Shown: positions 36,428-46,473 of the stretch, in pieces
Layout of the letters: each line of letters opens with the position of its first letter
Position numbering within the stretch: the stretch's first letter is position 1
Assembly (NCBI GenBank): GCA_002953655.1
Contig: CP025839.1
Location: 1,612,001-1,676,000, forward strand
Direction of reading: 5' to 3'
DNA: 64,000 bases
Origin: Latilactobacillus sakei
Lineage (GTDB): Bacteria; Bacillota; Bacilli; Lactobacillales; Lactobacillaceae
The notes under the pieces: model-generated
The model's database searches: none
What the model saw: the letters and a program-made list of their open reading frames with translations, nothing else
Told to the model about the DNA's origin: nothing
Made by a program: the position numbers and the translations under genes

Positions 36428-37252
36428 ATGTCACTTTCAAATCCACTAACCATCGATTGGCAACAACTACTGCTTGCCATTATGCGCAACTGTACCCTGT
36501 TAATTTTGATGCCACTAGGCTTTGCCGCCTTGTTAACAGTGATTAATCGCTCAACGAAAACACGCTTAGCACGCTGGTGGCCCCGCTCACAGATTGTGAT
36601 TGGTGGCCTCGGCACCATTATTCACGAATTGAGCCACGCATTATTTTGCTTCATCTTCAATCATCAAATTACTGACATGCAACTGCTCAATCGCAACTTG
36701 AACGATTCTAATGACCACTCGCTGGGACACGTCGAACACCGCTATCGTTCTGGGCGGCTGTGGCCCACCATTGGTAACTTCTGGATTGGCTTAGCACCTA
36801 TTTTTGGTTGCTCCGCGGCAATCTTAGGCCTCACTTGGTTACTAGCCCGCAATACTTTTCAAACCTGGCTGACATTTGCCGAAGAACCAATTTGGCAATG
36901 GCAGGCAGTCAAACCATTATTCAGCCAGCTACTGACGACTACCAAACCCAGTTTACTACTCATTTGGCTGATTCTCTGTGGCATGATTGCTATTGGTGGT
37001 TTCGACTTATCGAAAGCTGATTATCGAGGGATGATTCCTGGGATTATCGCAACCTTGATCGTCATTATCGGGGGCACTTTCATCACTAGTTTATTCAATC
37101 AAACTACCGGCGGGACCAGTTGGCTACTAACTATTCTGACACCATTAATGGTCATTTTAACAATCGTCGTCTTACTCTCATTGATTAGTTGGCTGATTGT
37201 CGCTACACTACTTAAAATGCCACAAAGGAGTCGATATCATGCGCGTCATTGA
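36428..37252 (+). CDS. polytopic membrane protein with HExxH motif (M50-like)
   Basis: A 274-residue protein with about six membrane segments. In the second hydrophobic region, IIHELSHALFCFIF contains HELSH, the zinc-binding HExxH motif, and IGLAPIFGCSAAILG follows in the next segment. This arrangement resembles M50/site-2-protease-type intramembrane metallopeptidases, but I cannot find the third ligand motif (NxxPxxxxDG) with certainty. AGGTAGG precedes ATG 36428. The next gene overlaps its 3' end by 14 bases, so the two are coupled. Confidence 0.65.
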   Translation: MSLSNPLTIDWQQLLLAIMRNCTLLILMPLGFAALLTVINRSTKTRLARWWPRSQIVIGGLGTIIHELSHALFCFIFNHQITDMQLLNRNLNDSNDHSLGHVEHRYRSGRLWPTIGNFWIGLAPIFGCSAAILGLTWLLARNTFQTWLTFAEEPIWQWQAVKPLFSQLLTTTKPSLLLIWLILCGMIAIGGFDLSKADYRGMIPGIIATLIVIIGGTFITSLFNQTTGGTSWLLTILTPLMVILTIVVLLSLISWLIVATLLKMPQRSRYHARH

Positions 37253-37538
37253 TTTATTACAGTTACTCGCCGATACGCCACGTAATGCACTCATTTTTTT
37301 CGAAGGCTCAGATCAAAATTGGCCGATTGCCGGTTTTGAACAAGATGTCCACAATGAACAACCACGTCTGTTATTACAGACGGTCGCCAAGAAGCCGCAT
37401 CCCCTCAAGCAATGGGAATTCAGCCTCCTCTTAAATCACCGTGAATACTATCAACACTACGTTTACGTTAATCAGGATGACCAAGCTTACCCACTATTTG
37501 GTTTCCGCGTGGCCCAAAATAAAATTCTGCTCGGCTAA
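37239..37538 (+). CDS. small hypothetical protein coupled to the HExxH protein gene
   Basis: A 99-residue soluble protein (MRVIDLLQLLADTPRNALIFFEGSDQNWP …). AAGGAG lies 8 bases before ATG 37239, inside the upstream gene. No recognised motif. It converges on and overlaps by 4 bases the TIM-barrel gene that follows on the other strand. Confidence 0.7.
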   Translation: MRVIDLLQLLADTPRNALIFFEGSDQNWPIAGFEQDVHNEQPRLLLQTVAKKPHPLKQWEFSLLLNHREYYQHYVYVNQDDQAYPLFGFRVAQNKILLG

Positions 37539-38353
37539 TGTTGCAAGTCAGCCGCCAAAGCGGTTAAATACTGGTGACTCGTAACCATTTCCCGCGCATC
37601 ATTTTGATCAGCCAACTGAACTTCATAGATATTGGTTGCTGCTGGATTTAAAACCGGCACAACCCGGCGCCAATCAATGCGGCCAGTTCCGAGTTCTAAG
37701 CCATCATGTTTAAGTCCTAACGAATCAACAAGATGATAATGGGCAATCGCTGGTTTTAGCGTCTGTAAGCTCTGAACTAACACGTCATTATCGCCATGGT
37801 ACTTAATGAAACAATGGCTCGTATCAAAAGCTAATCGATAGCCTTTTGCTAAAATAGCTTGATCTAAATCAGGATTACCGTAATAAAAAAGCGGTGAAAT
37901 CGAATTTTCGAAGAATAGATGATCATGACCAATCTTGTTGAGATAGTCCATCCGCTTAAAAAGTACCTCAGCCGCTTCAGTGAGATTGCGATAACCAACT
38001 GTCAATTGCTCAACGGGTTCATCATATGAACCGTGGACTAATAATTGAACATCTTCTGCTTGAGCGAGTTGCAATAAGTCCAACGTTGACTGCCACAAAA
38101 AGCGATAGCGCGCTGGTGAACTGGCCTCACTCATCGATAATTCAAGATGGCCGCCTTCAAAATTCATCGGATGGTGTAAGATAATGTGCTGCACCCCTTG
38201 GTTACGGATAAATTGAATCTTATCGCGCAGCCTTTTTAAACCAGCACTTGCGACATCTTCTTCCGTCAGATGAAATTCAAATACGCTGGGATGATATTGT
38301 AAACGATCCTTAATTTGACGGTCATTCACACCCGCCTTTAACCCTAGTTGCAT
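37535..38353 (-). CDS. xylose-isomerase-like TIM-barrel protein (AP endonuclease 2 family)
   Basis: A 272-residue protein with the layout of sugar-phosphate isomerase/epimerase and endonuclease IV-like barrels. The metal ligands are suggested by IILHHPMNF, LLVHGSYDEP, LFFENSISP, FDTSHCF, AHYHLVDS and YEVQL. Such proteins act as epimerases, isomerases or aldolases on small sugars; the substrate is unknown. ATG 38353 with GTAGG 7 bases upstream is preferred to ATG 38371, which has no ribosome site. Confidence 0.78.
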   Translation of the reverse strand: MQLGLKAGVNDRQIKDRLQYHPSVFEFHLTEEDVASAGLKRLRDKIQFIRNQGVQHIILHHPMNFEGGHLELSMSEASSPARYRFLWQSTLDLLQLAQAEDVQLLVHGSYDEPVEQLTVGYRNLTEAAEVLFKRMDYLNKIGHDHLFFENSISPLFYYGNPDLDQAILAKGYRLAFDTSHCFIKYHGDNDVLVQSLQTLKPAIAHYHLVDSLGLKHDGLELGTGRIDWRRVVPVLNPAATNIYEVQLADQNDAREMVTSHQYLTALAADLQH

Positions 38354-38509
38354 AGCCCGACCTACTTTCATAATTCAACGTTAGTTTCATTTTAACACTT
38401 AGCAAAAATGCTAATCAATTATCGGCTCAGCACCAACCTCAATTCGTTTTCAATGTTTATTCATGAGATTTTTGCTATGCTTAGGTTAGTTAATAAAGGA
38501 GGTCTTTTT

Positions 38510-39400
38510 ATGGATCGTTATGCCGTTATTTATAATCCGCATTCTGGCCAAGATCATGGCGAGTCAGTTGGTAAAAAAATTGAACAAGCCCTCGTTAAAA
38601 ACCAGCAGACGGTTGAATTGATGCCTACTAAAGGCCCTAAAGATGCGACACGCTTAGCAAAAAAAGCGGCGCAAGCGCAGTTCGATATCGTAGTCGCTGT
38701 CGGTGGTGATGGCACCATCAACGAAGTCGTTAGTGGCCTAGCTACTTTAGAGCAGCCACCTTATTTAGGAATTGTTCCCGCTGGTACCGTTAATAATTTG
38801 GCCCGCGTTTTACAAATTCCGTTAGATATTGACCAAGCGATTGAAAATCTACAGCAAGGCCATCTCCAACCACTAGATGTCGGTCAAATCAATGATGACT
38901 ATCTAATCAGTACGATGACGCTTGGTATTTTAGCTGACGCTGCTTTGAATGTTACCCAGAGCGAGAAACAAAAATGGGGCCCTTTGGCTTTTTTAAACGA
39001 AGGTATTCGTGTATTAGCCAAGCATCAACATTACCCTTTAACAATTGAAACCCCTCATCGTCACTGGCAAAAAGACACGCAGTTCTTGCTCGTGACACTC
39101 ACCAATTCCGTCGGTGGTTTTACAAAATTCAATCCCGAAGCGCAACCAGATGATGGCTATTTCCATGTATTTGTCGCTCCTAAAATGTCATTAATACGCT
39201 CTGCTATGTTTCTCCCCTATTTTCTAACAGGCAACTTTAAGAAAATTCCTGGAATGACCTACTTTAAAGCTGATAAAATAACAATTACCACTGACAATCA
39301 AGAAAGTGTGCAAACACGCATTGATGGCGATCCTAGTACCAAATCACCGTTAAAAATGCGGTTATTGCAACACAAATTACAAGTCATCACGCCTCACTAG
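38510..39400 (+). CDS. diacylglycerol kinase family lipid kinase (YegS/DagK-like)
   Basis: A 296-residue lipid kinase. The N-terminal DAGK catalytic domain shows IYNPHSGQDHG, VVAVGGDGTINEVVSGL and IVPAGTVNNLARVL; the C-terminal beta domain ends with TRIDGDPSTKSPLKMRL. Relatives phosphorylate diacylglycerol released by lipoteichoic acid synthesis. ATG 38510 has AGGAGG 7 bases upstream; the frame is open 100 bases further up, but no site supports an earlier start. Confidence 0.9.
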   Translation: MDRYAVIYNPHSGQDHGESVGKKIEQALVKNQQTVELMPTKGPKDATRLAKKAAQAQFDIVVAVGGDGTINEVVSGLATLEQPPYLGIVPAGTVNNLARVLQIPLDIDQAIENLQQGHLQPLDVGQINDDYLISTMTLGILADAALNVTQSEKQKWGPLAFLNEGIRVLAKHQHYPLTIETPHRHWQKDTQFLLVTLTNSVGGFTKFNPEAQPDDGYFHVFVAPKMSLIRSAMFLPYFLTGNFKKIPGMTYFKADKITITTDNQESVQTRIDGDPSTKSPLKMRLLQHKLQVITPH

Positions 39401-39403
39401 GCT

Positions 39404-39441
39404 ATTAAAAAAGACAAAGTCTTACGACTTTGTCTTTTTTC
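39404..39441. terminator. bidirectional terminator
   Basis: AAAAAAGACAAAGTC-TTAC-GACTTTGTCTTTTTT is a perfect stem with T runs both ways between convergent genes. Confidence 0.92.
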
Positions 39442-40337
39442 TATTTCGTTTCATTTTCTTGATAACGTTGATAAAGTGATTCTAAGAATTGAATTTCAGT
39501 TACATTTTGATAAGGGAGCACATAGAAATTAGCGAGACCATATGTCACACCAACCAATAATTGCCAGAAATAAAATGAATATTGCATGATTAAGAATTCT
39601 AATTTATAGCCATGCATGATTTTACGACTCATGTTAATCGCTTCGCTAGCAGTCATTTCAGGATTTTTTTCCAATAAGACATTAGTCATTGCGTATGAGG
39701 CCCCTTTGACAACCCCCGGAATGACAAATAATAATGACCAGCAGAATTGATAGAAGGTGGTTAAAACATTTGCTTTTAATACCCGGTTCTTTTGCGCTTT
39801 TACTAAGTAATTAAAAATTTTCAACCCATCGGCACGCTGACCTCGTAAAGTTACGATTGCGCACCACTGTAAAACGGGTTTACGTAAACAAGCAATTAAG
39901 AATAGCGCTATTAAGAGCATAATCACCACTACGAACCATAAGAAAGCCGTAAATCCGGTCGGACCTTGGTCAGAATAGAGGTTCCCCCAAATTGTCATTT
40001 CAATGGCCGTCATCATTCTGCCAAAACTCATTACCAGAAGAAATGTGACAACAATCATCCCCACCACCAACCACAAGATGGTCTTCATCCATTCGCCATA
40101 ACGTCCGGATAATTTACGTTGCGCTTCCTTTTTGATGTCCGCCCGCGTCATATTTAACCCCTCGACTTGGTCTAATTGGAGTGCCATTTCTTCATCCGTT
40201 TTCAATTTTTCAAAACGGCTCTTCACACTGTCATTTGTTGCGTTTGGATTGGTCATTTGTTCGATGTTAAACCCACATTTGGGACAAAACTTAGCCCCCT
40301 CCTTGATCTCCGAACCACAATTTGGACAAAACTTCAT
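39441..40337 (-). CDS. zinc-ribbon plus DUF975 membrane protein
   Basis: A 298-residue protein. The first 25 residues are a zinc ribbon (CPNC … CPKC). A charged linker with LNMTRADIKKEAQRKLSGRYGEWM leads into a DUF975 domain with about five or six membrane helices. The conserved segments YLVKAQKNRVLKANVLTTFYQFCW, VIPGVVKGASYAMTNVLL and ASEAINMSRKIMHGYKLEFL are typical. The function of DUF975 is unknown. It is monocistronic. Confidence 0.87.
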   Translation of the reverse strand: MKFCPNCGSEIKEGAKFCPKCGFNIEQMTNPNATNDSVKSRFEKLKTDEEMALQLDQVEGLNMTRADIKKEAQRKLSGRYGEWMKTILWLVVGMIVVTFLLVMSFGRMMTAIEMTIWGNLYSDQGPTGFTAFLWFVVVIMLLIALFLIACLRKPVLQWCAIVTLRGQRADGLKIFNYLVKAQKNRVLKANVLTTFYQFCWSLLFVIPGVVKGASYAMTNVLLEKNPEMTASEAINMSRKIMHGYKLEFLIMQYSFYFWQLLVGVTYGLANFYVLPYQNVTEIQFLESLYQRYQENETK

Positions 40338-40419
40338 GATTATCTTCCCCCACTACTTAATATTAATTAATCCTCTTTATGATACCATTAATTACTCCTT
40401 AATGGCGCACAATCAATTA

Positions 40420-40448
40420 AAAAACACCGCCTACACTAAGCGGTGTTC
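40420..40448 (-). terminator. terminator of the PTS–MalY–PRD operon
   Basis: AACACCGC / GCGGTGTT with a 9-base loop is followed by six Ts on the minus strand, 9 bases after the regulator stop. Confidence 0.75.
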
Positions 40449-40456
40449 TCATAGAT

Positions 40457-42115
40457 CTAACGATTAATGACATTAGCTAGTAAAGTCTCATAGTTATTAA
40501 TCCTTGTTAAATCCAACGTCTTAAATTTTGCGTATAAATATGAAAATAACTGTGTGTATTCTGTTGAACGGCTATCAACAATAACAATCATGATTGCCGT
40601 AATACTCGTTTCTTCAATCTTCACTGGTTCGCTTAGTTTAAAATAAAATAATTTAAATGGCGTTTCAATTGGCGCTTTAATATGTGGTAAAGATAATTGT
40701 CCAACAACTAGCTGGTTCCCCGCTAACTCACGATTTTCAAGCGCCACTGCTTGTTGCTTAGTCAGCCGACCATCATCTGTTAGCTGAACTAACCCAGCAG
40801 CTAAGGTCTCTTTAAAGGTTGGCTGTGATGATAATGACATAAATTGCGTCGGTGTTAAAACTGTTTCAATTTCCTTTTTGATTAATGTTGTGTTAATAAC
40901 ATCTTGAATGGTTAATAAATCATCATCGTTGAGAATCCCGTTAAAGACATAATCAATCTGTGCTGCATGATTTTTTAGTACTTGGTTTCGATCGATAATT
41001 AAGATACTATTCGGATGTTGTTCTAATAACTCTTCTAGCTTATCCACCGAATGTGCGATTTCTAAATTAACGCGGTTCATTTTATTTTCAATTAAAACCT
41101 GATTAATATTTGAAATTGAATAACGTTCTTCATACATCACTAGATTAATTTTAGCCTCAGAAGCAGTCTGCGAATTGGTCATATATAATGCGATATATTG
41201 ACTATCAATAAATAGCACATCTAGAAATGCTTGAATATTATCGGTAATCACTTGCGCAAATTCAAAAATAAAAGGATAAATCAACCGCAATTCTTCAAAC
41301 TGAGCGCGCATATCACTTTCGAAATAGCTCGGAAATGACAAAGTTCTTTGAATATGTTGCACTAAAATTGTCGCACAAACTTCCGTATCAATCTGAACTT
41401 GATATTCTTCATTCATCCGCGCTAAAACTCGCCCAAGATTGAAGTCACTAATTTTTTGAATTTTGGCTAATTTTTGCGCTAAATAATCTGAAAAAGTAAT
41501 GGTTGGGATAGCATTCTGACACAATTGATATGCTATTAGCTGAACGGCCAATTGCTGTTTTGTCTCAAAATTTAAAATGGACGATGTCATTTGATTGGCT
41601 TTGACAGTTGCCTTTTCAGACATACCATCTGGTAAATCAGCCATTAAATCCGTAAAAGAAAATAATAGACTCGCCAGTAAATTAATCCGTTCATAATTGG
41701 AGGCCGTTATATAAATGCCCTTACTTGTTTTTTTCTCAATCACAAACAGATATTGATAGTTCCTATTGAGCGCTTTAATCTCATCATCAATTTCTTTTTT
41801 GGTGAGCCACATTTGATCAGTTAAATCGTCAATCGTCACATATCGATTGATTAAAACAAGTGCTAATAGACGATACTTCTGTAACTGCAGTACTTGAAGT
41901 TTCTTTTGTAACTCAGTTTGGTCGTTAATTGTTAATGAATAGCGCTGCGAATTATCAATTGTTCCTAACTGATTAGTTGTTAACCAATAATCAATTAAAG
42001 CGACATCCCGAATCACCGTTCGTCTAGAAGTTTTTAAGTACGTTGCTAGTTCGCCTCCAGAATAAGAATTCTTCATCAAATATTGAAGTAGTACAATTTG
42101 TCTTTCATTCAGCAT
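40457..42115 (-). CDS. PRD-containing transcriptional activator (BglG/MtlR/LicR type) with EIIA-like end
   Basis: A 552-residue multidomain regulator: an N-terminal HTH (LATYLKTSRRTVIRDVALI), a second HTH/Mga-like region, two PRD-like domains (His in LVQHIQRTLSF), an EIIB-like stretch and a C-terminal EIIA-fructose-like domain whose site reads SLPHIKAP. PTS proteins phosphorylate such regulators to match activity to sugar supply. It is the last gene of the operon and probably its activator; an inverted repeat upstream of the operon is the candidate site. Confidence 0.87.
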   Translation of the reverse strand: MLNERQIVLLQYLMKNSYSGGELATYLKTSRRTVIRDVALIDYWLTTNQLGTIDNSQRYSLTINDQTELQKKLQVLQLQKYRLLALVLINRYVTIDDLTDQMWLTKKEIDDEIKALNRNYQYLFVIEKKTSKGIYITASNYERINLLASLLFSFTDLMADLPDGMSEKATVKANQMTSSILNFETKQQLAVQLIAYQLCQNAIPTITFSDYLAQKLAKIQKISDFNLGRVLARMNEEYQVQIDTEVCATILVQHIQRTLSFPSYFESDMRAQFEELRLIYPFIFEFAQVITDNIQAFLDVLFIDSQYIALYMTNSQTASEAKINLVMYEERYSISNINQVLIENKMNRVNLEIAHSVDKLEELLEQHPNSILIIDRNQVLKNHAAQIDYVFNGILNDDDLLTIQDVINTTLIKKEIETVLTPTQFMSLSSQPTFKETLAAGLVQLTDDGRLTKQQAVALENRELAGNQLVVGQLSLPHIKAPIETPFKLFYFKLSEPVKIEETSITAIMIVIVDSRSTEYTQLFSYLYAKFKTLDLTRINNYETLLANVINR

Positions 42116-42117
42116 AA

Positions 42118-43281
42118 TTATGAACGAAGAGCGACCTTCATTCGTCTCAACCCCTCAATCAGCTTTGACTTAGGACAGCCAATATTCATCCGAATATACC
42201 GACTGTCACCATAAACACTGCCGGCCATAATGCCAACGTGTCCAACATTAACTAGTTTAGCCTGTAACTCATCGCTACTCAAGTTTAATTTAGCGACGTT
42301 GATCCACGCTAGATAAGTCGCATCAGGTATTTTAAATTCGAGTTCCGGTAATTCTTGTGCAAAGAAATTTGCTAAAATCTGATAATTTTCTTTTAAATAA
42401 CTATTTAGTTCTTTAACGTAATTAGCGCTGCCTGTATAGCTAGCAATTGTACTTTCAACGCCGAAGATACTTGCTGATGACAAGGCATCTTTTTGTTTCA
42501 ATGTTTCCAAATATTGTTCGCGTAGTTGCTGATTGGGAATCATTGCATAAGCCCCAATCAAGCCAGGCGTATTAAAAGTCTTGGTGTTCGAACAACATAA
42601 TGCAACGTTGTCGGTTGTAATCTTCGTAATCGGTACATATTGTTGCTCCCCGATGATAATATCACGATGAATATCATCCGAAATAATAAAAACGCGATGT
42701 TCCTGGCAAAGGGCTACAATCCGTTTTAATTCGGCTTCACTGAATAAATGACCCGTTGGATTATGCGGATTGGTTAGTAATAGAATCTTCGTTTTCTCAT
42801 CCGCTAAAACTGAAGCCATTATTTCCCAGGAAATATCATTATCTTGATCCGCACCTTGAATTGGAATTGTTGCTAATTGGCGGTGATTGGCGGTAATCGT
42901 ATTAAAAAAAGCGTCGTACATCGGTGTGAAAGTCGCCACTGCATCGTCTGGATTACTCATCAGTCGGATTAAAACCCCTATCGTATACACAACGCTTGGA
43001 CTATAAACAAGCCAATCTTCAGCCACCGTTACCTCCGGATCACGTTCAAACCAGCTTTTAATGCTCCCTTTATAAGCTTGGTGATTCCAACGTGTATAGC
43101 CAAAAATCGGATGTGCCATCCGCTTCTTTAGCGCTGCTAGAATTTCATCCGAAACCGGAAAATCGGTATCCGAAATTGAAAATGGTAAAATATCATTCCG
43201 TCCAAAACGGTCTTCAATATAATCCCATTGTGTACTAAAAGTCTGATGACGGTCGATTTCTTGATCAAAATTATATTGCAT
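42118..43281 (-). CDS. MalY/PatB-type aminotransferase (cystathionine beta-lyase)
   Basis: A 387-residue fold-type I PLP enzyme. The segment PFSISDTDFPVSDEIL near the start, LLLTNPHNPTGHLF, FIISDDIHRDII and the PLP lysine in CSNTKTFNTPGLIGAY are characteristic of MalY/PatB C-S lyases, which cleave cystathionine and similar thioethers. The start could be ATG 43284 or 43281. It lies between the EIIBC and regulator genes, 2 bases from the latter, an arrangement reminiscent of malX–malY in Escherichia coli. Confidence 0.9.
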   Translation of the reverse strand: MQYNFDQEIDRHQTFSTQWDYIEDRFGRNDILPFSISDTDFPVSDEILAALKKRMAHPIFGYTRWNHQAYKGSIKSWFERDPEVTVAEDWLVYSPSVVYTIGVLIRLMSNPDDAVATFTPMYDAFFNTITANHRQLATIPIQGADQDNDISWEIMASVLADEKTKILLLTNPHNPTGHLFSEAELKRIVALCQEHRVFIISDDIHRDIIIGEQQYVPITKITTDNVALCCSNTKTFNTPGLIGAYAMIPNQQLREQYLETLKQKDALSSASIFGVESTIASYTGSANYVKELNSYLKENYQILANFFAQELPELEFKIPDATYLAWINVAKLNLSSDELQAKLVNVGHVGIMAGSVYGDSRYIRMNIGCPKSKLIEGLRRMKVALRS

Positions 43282-43330
43282 CATCCTTGCCCCTTCTCAA
43301 AAAAGGATGCTATTGGCATCCTTTCATTCG

Positions 43331-44755
43331 TTATTGTGCTGCTTTTTTAGCTTCTCGCTTGAGCCATGCCCCTTTGAAAATAATAATGAAGGCGACATTG
43401 AGGACTAAACCAATCCCAACTGCTAGATAGAAGAAATACCAAGGCTTTTCTAAGCCAATTAAGGGATCAAAAATACCAATTCCGGGTGCAATTCTTTCAA
43501 CATTAAACATAATTGACAATGCACCGGCTATCCCACCAGCTAATGTATTGGCAGCAATCATTGGAATTGGTGCAGCAAGTGCGTAAGGAATTGCGGGTTC
43601 TGTCGCAACAGTTGCCCCAACAATAAAGGCACTAATACTTGAACTCCGTTCTTGTTTTGTAAATAAATCAGGGCGAATCCAAGTTGAAATCGCAGCTGCC
43701 ATCGGTGGTAACAAGGTTACCACACCGACAATCCCGTACCAGTTATAAATATGTGAGCTAAGTAATGAAAAGGCGAAGAACCAAGCAGTCTTATTAACGG
43801 GACCACCCATATCAAAAGCTAACATTGCGCCAATAATAAAGCCCGTTCCAATCTTCATACTGGTTGGGATCGTATTCAAGAAGTCTAACAAGCCACTCAT
43901 TAACCATGACATTGCTGGGCCAATCAAGTAATACGTTAATAATCCAAAGACTAATAGCGTGATAAATGGAATTAACATCGACCCTAATAATGGCTGTAGT
44001 GCTTTGCCCAATTTAACTCTTCTGAAATACTTAACAAAATAACCAACTGATAAACCAATCACAACAGCACCCAAGAAACCAGCACCAGATTTTGTACCTA
44101 ATAAATCAATATCATTTGCTAAGTATGTGACTAAGAATGCTGGCGCAAACGCTGGTTTATCACCGATTGCATTCGCAATATAAGCACCCATAATTGGAAT
44201 CATGAAGGTGAAGCCTAGATTCCCAATTGACGTTAATACCCAGGCTAATGACGGGTGTGTCCCTTGAGCAAGTGCCGTGTTGGGCATCCCAAATTGGACC
44301 AACATACTGCCTAATGCAACGAGTAACCCGCCACCAATGACAAATGGCAATGCAGCTGAAACACCGGCCATTAAATAGCTCATGATACCTTCTTTAACCG
44401 CCGCCTGTTCATTGCCTAGTTTTACTTTTGAAGTATGGAGCACAACGGCTTTGCTATCAATATCATCAAACAAAGTATCAATATGTTTTAAAGCTTCAGA
44501 AACAGGTAGCTCAACCACTTTCTTACCATCAAATCTGATTCGATCTTCATCAGAAAGTCCCTTACCAAGTGCCAGTACCACATAATCGGCTTCTTTAATC
44601 TGAGCGTCTGTTAAACGATCTTCGACACCGCTAGCCCCCTGTGTTTCAACATGGACTTCGTAGCCTAATGATTCACACTTTTGTTGGATGGCTTCTGCCA
44701 CCATGTAGGTATGGGCAATTCCCGCCGGACAATTTGTAATCCCTACGATTTTCAT
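43331..44755 (-). CDS. PTS EIIBC component, fructose family
   Basis: A 474-residue fused permease. The IIB domain (residues 1–100) has the phosphocysteine in IVGITNCPAGIAHTYM. The IIC domain follows from about residue 125 (GIMSYLMAGVSAALPFVIGGGLLVALG) with about eight to ten membrane helices and the motif FDMGGPVNKTAW. The sequence places it in the fructose/mannitol-like superfamily; the actual sugar is not certain. AAGGAG precedes ATG 44755. EIIA is a separate gene 12 bases upstream. Confidence 0.93.
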   Translation of the reverse strand: MKIVGITNCPAGIAHTYMVAEAIQQKCESLGYEVHVETQGASGVEDRLTDAQIKEADYVVLALGKGLSDEDRIRFDGKKVVELPVSEALKHIDTLFDDIDSKAVVLHTSKVKLGNEQAAVKEGIMSYLMAGVSAALPFVIGGGLLVALGSMLVQFGMPNTALAQGTHPSLAWVLTSIGNLGFTFMIPIMGAYIANAIGDKPAFAPAFLVTYLANDIDLLGTKSGAGFLGAVVIGLSVGYFVKYFRRVKLGKALQPLLGSMLIPFITLLVFGLLTYYLIGPAMSWLMSGLLDFLNTIPTSMKIGTGFIIGAMLAFDMGGPVNKTAWFFAFSLLSSHIYNWYGIVGVVTLLPPMAAAISTWIRPDLFTKQERSSSISAFIVGATVATEPAIPYALAAPIPMIAANTLAGGIAGALSIMFNVERIAPGIGIFDPLIGLEKPWYFFYLAVGIGLVLNVAFIIIFKGAWLKREAKKAAQ

Positions 44756-44767
44756 ATTAATCACTCC

Positions 44768-45214
44768 TTAATCTGAAAGTACTTTGGTCAACATTGTCAA
44801 AATTTCTTCCTTCGTACCTGTTTTTAAAACATCTGTAAAATCTGCATGCATCATTTGCCGACTCAACTTAGCAAGCATCTTCAAATGTGTATCAGATTGA
44901 TCATCTGGGACCAATAAATTAATGATTGTTTCAACCGGTTGGCCATCCAAAGAATCCCATTCAAGTGGTTCTTGATTTCTGACCATAATTACAGTTGGTT
45001 CTTTAACCGCACTATTTTTAGTATGCGGAATTGCAATGTGCTTACCAAAACCCGTTGTAGATTCTGCTTCTCGTTCGTTTAAGCCTTGTTCAATCGCCGC
45101 ACTGTCTTTTGCACGGTCTTCTTGAAAGGCTAAGTCGGCTAAATAATGGAACATTTCTTTTTGAGTTGCGACATTTACTTCTAAGTTAATTAAATTTTTA
45201 TCAATCATTGGCAT
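44768..45214 (-). CDS. PTS EIIA component, fructose/mannitol family
   Basis: A 148-residue EIIA domain. The phosphorylated His is in GFGKHIAIPHTKN, and ETIINLLVPDDQSDTHLKMLAKLSR is family-typical. GAGGG lies 8 bases before ATG 45214; ATG 45208 is a less likely alternative. First gene of the four-gene operon EIIA–EIIBC–MalY–PRD regulator. Confidence 0.93.
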   Translation of the reverse strand: MPMIDKNLINLEVNVATQKEMFHYLADLAFQEDRAKDSAAIEQGLNEREAESTTGFGKHIAIPHTKNSAVKEPTVIMVRNQEPLEWDSLDGQPVETIINLLVPDDQSDTHLKMLAKLSRQMMHADFTDVLKTGTKEEILTMLTKVLSD

Positions 45215-45262
45215 TTGAAATACCCTCTTTCCTTATCAATGACTTAAGGATAATACAACCAG

Positions 45263-45304
45263 ATGGAAACGTTAACACGCATTTTGTCACACTGCTTGTG
45301 ACAA
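45263..45304 (-). promoter_or_regulatory. cre site and inverted repeat upstream of the fructose-type PTS operon
   Basis: ATGGAAACGTTAACAC (45263–45278) fits the cre consensus WTGNNARCGNWWWCAW except the last base. It lies next to a minus-strand TATTAT box. Further upstream, TTGTCAC, 7 bases and GTGACAA (45284–45304) make a perfect inverted repeat like those bound by MtlR/LicR-type PRD activators. Activation by the operon's own regulator and repression by CcpA are expected. Confidence 0.75.
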
Positions 45305-45325
45305 GTTAATCAAATACTTTAGATA

Positions 45326-45361
45326 TATAAAAAGGACAGTCTTTAAGATAGACTGTCCTTA
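45326..45361 (-). terminator. terminator of the solitary rmlB gene
   Basis: Stem AAGGACAGTCT / AGACTGTCCTT with a T-rich tail on the minus strand, 7 bases past the stop codon. Confidence 0.8.
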
Positions 45362-45367
45362 ACTTGA

Positions 45368-46372
<1,005 letters not shown>

Positions 46373-46423
46373 TTAGCAAATCTCCCAACTACTTGTTATC
46401 ACTTATCATAGCATGAACAATAA

Positions 46424-46463
46424 AAAAGAGTTACCAAGTAATTTAAACCTGACAACTCTTTAA
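46424..46463 (-). terminator. terminator of glnQ
   Basis: AAAGAGTTGTCA pairs with TGGTAACTCTTT on the minus strand and is followed by six Ts, about 12 bases after the glnQ stop. Confidence 0.75.
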
Positions 46464-46473
46464 ATATCTCTTT

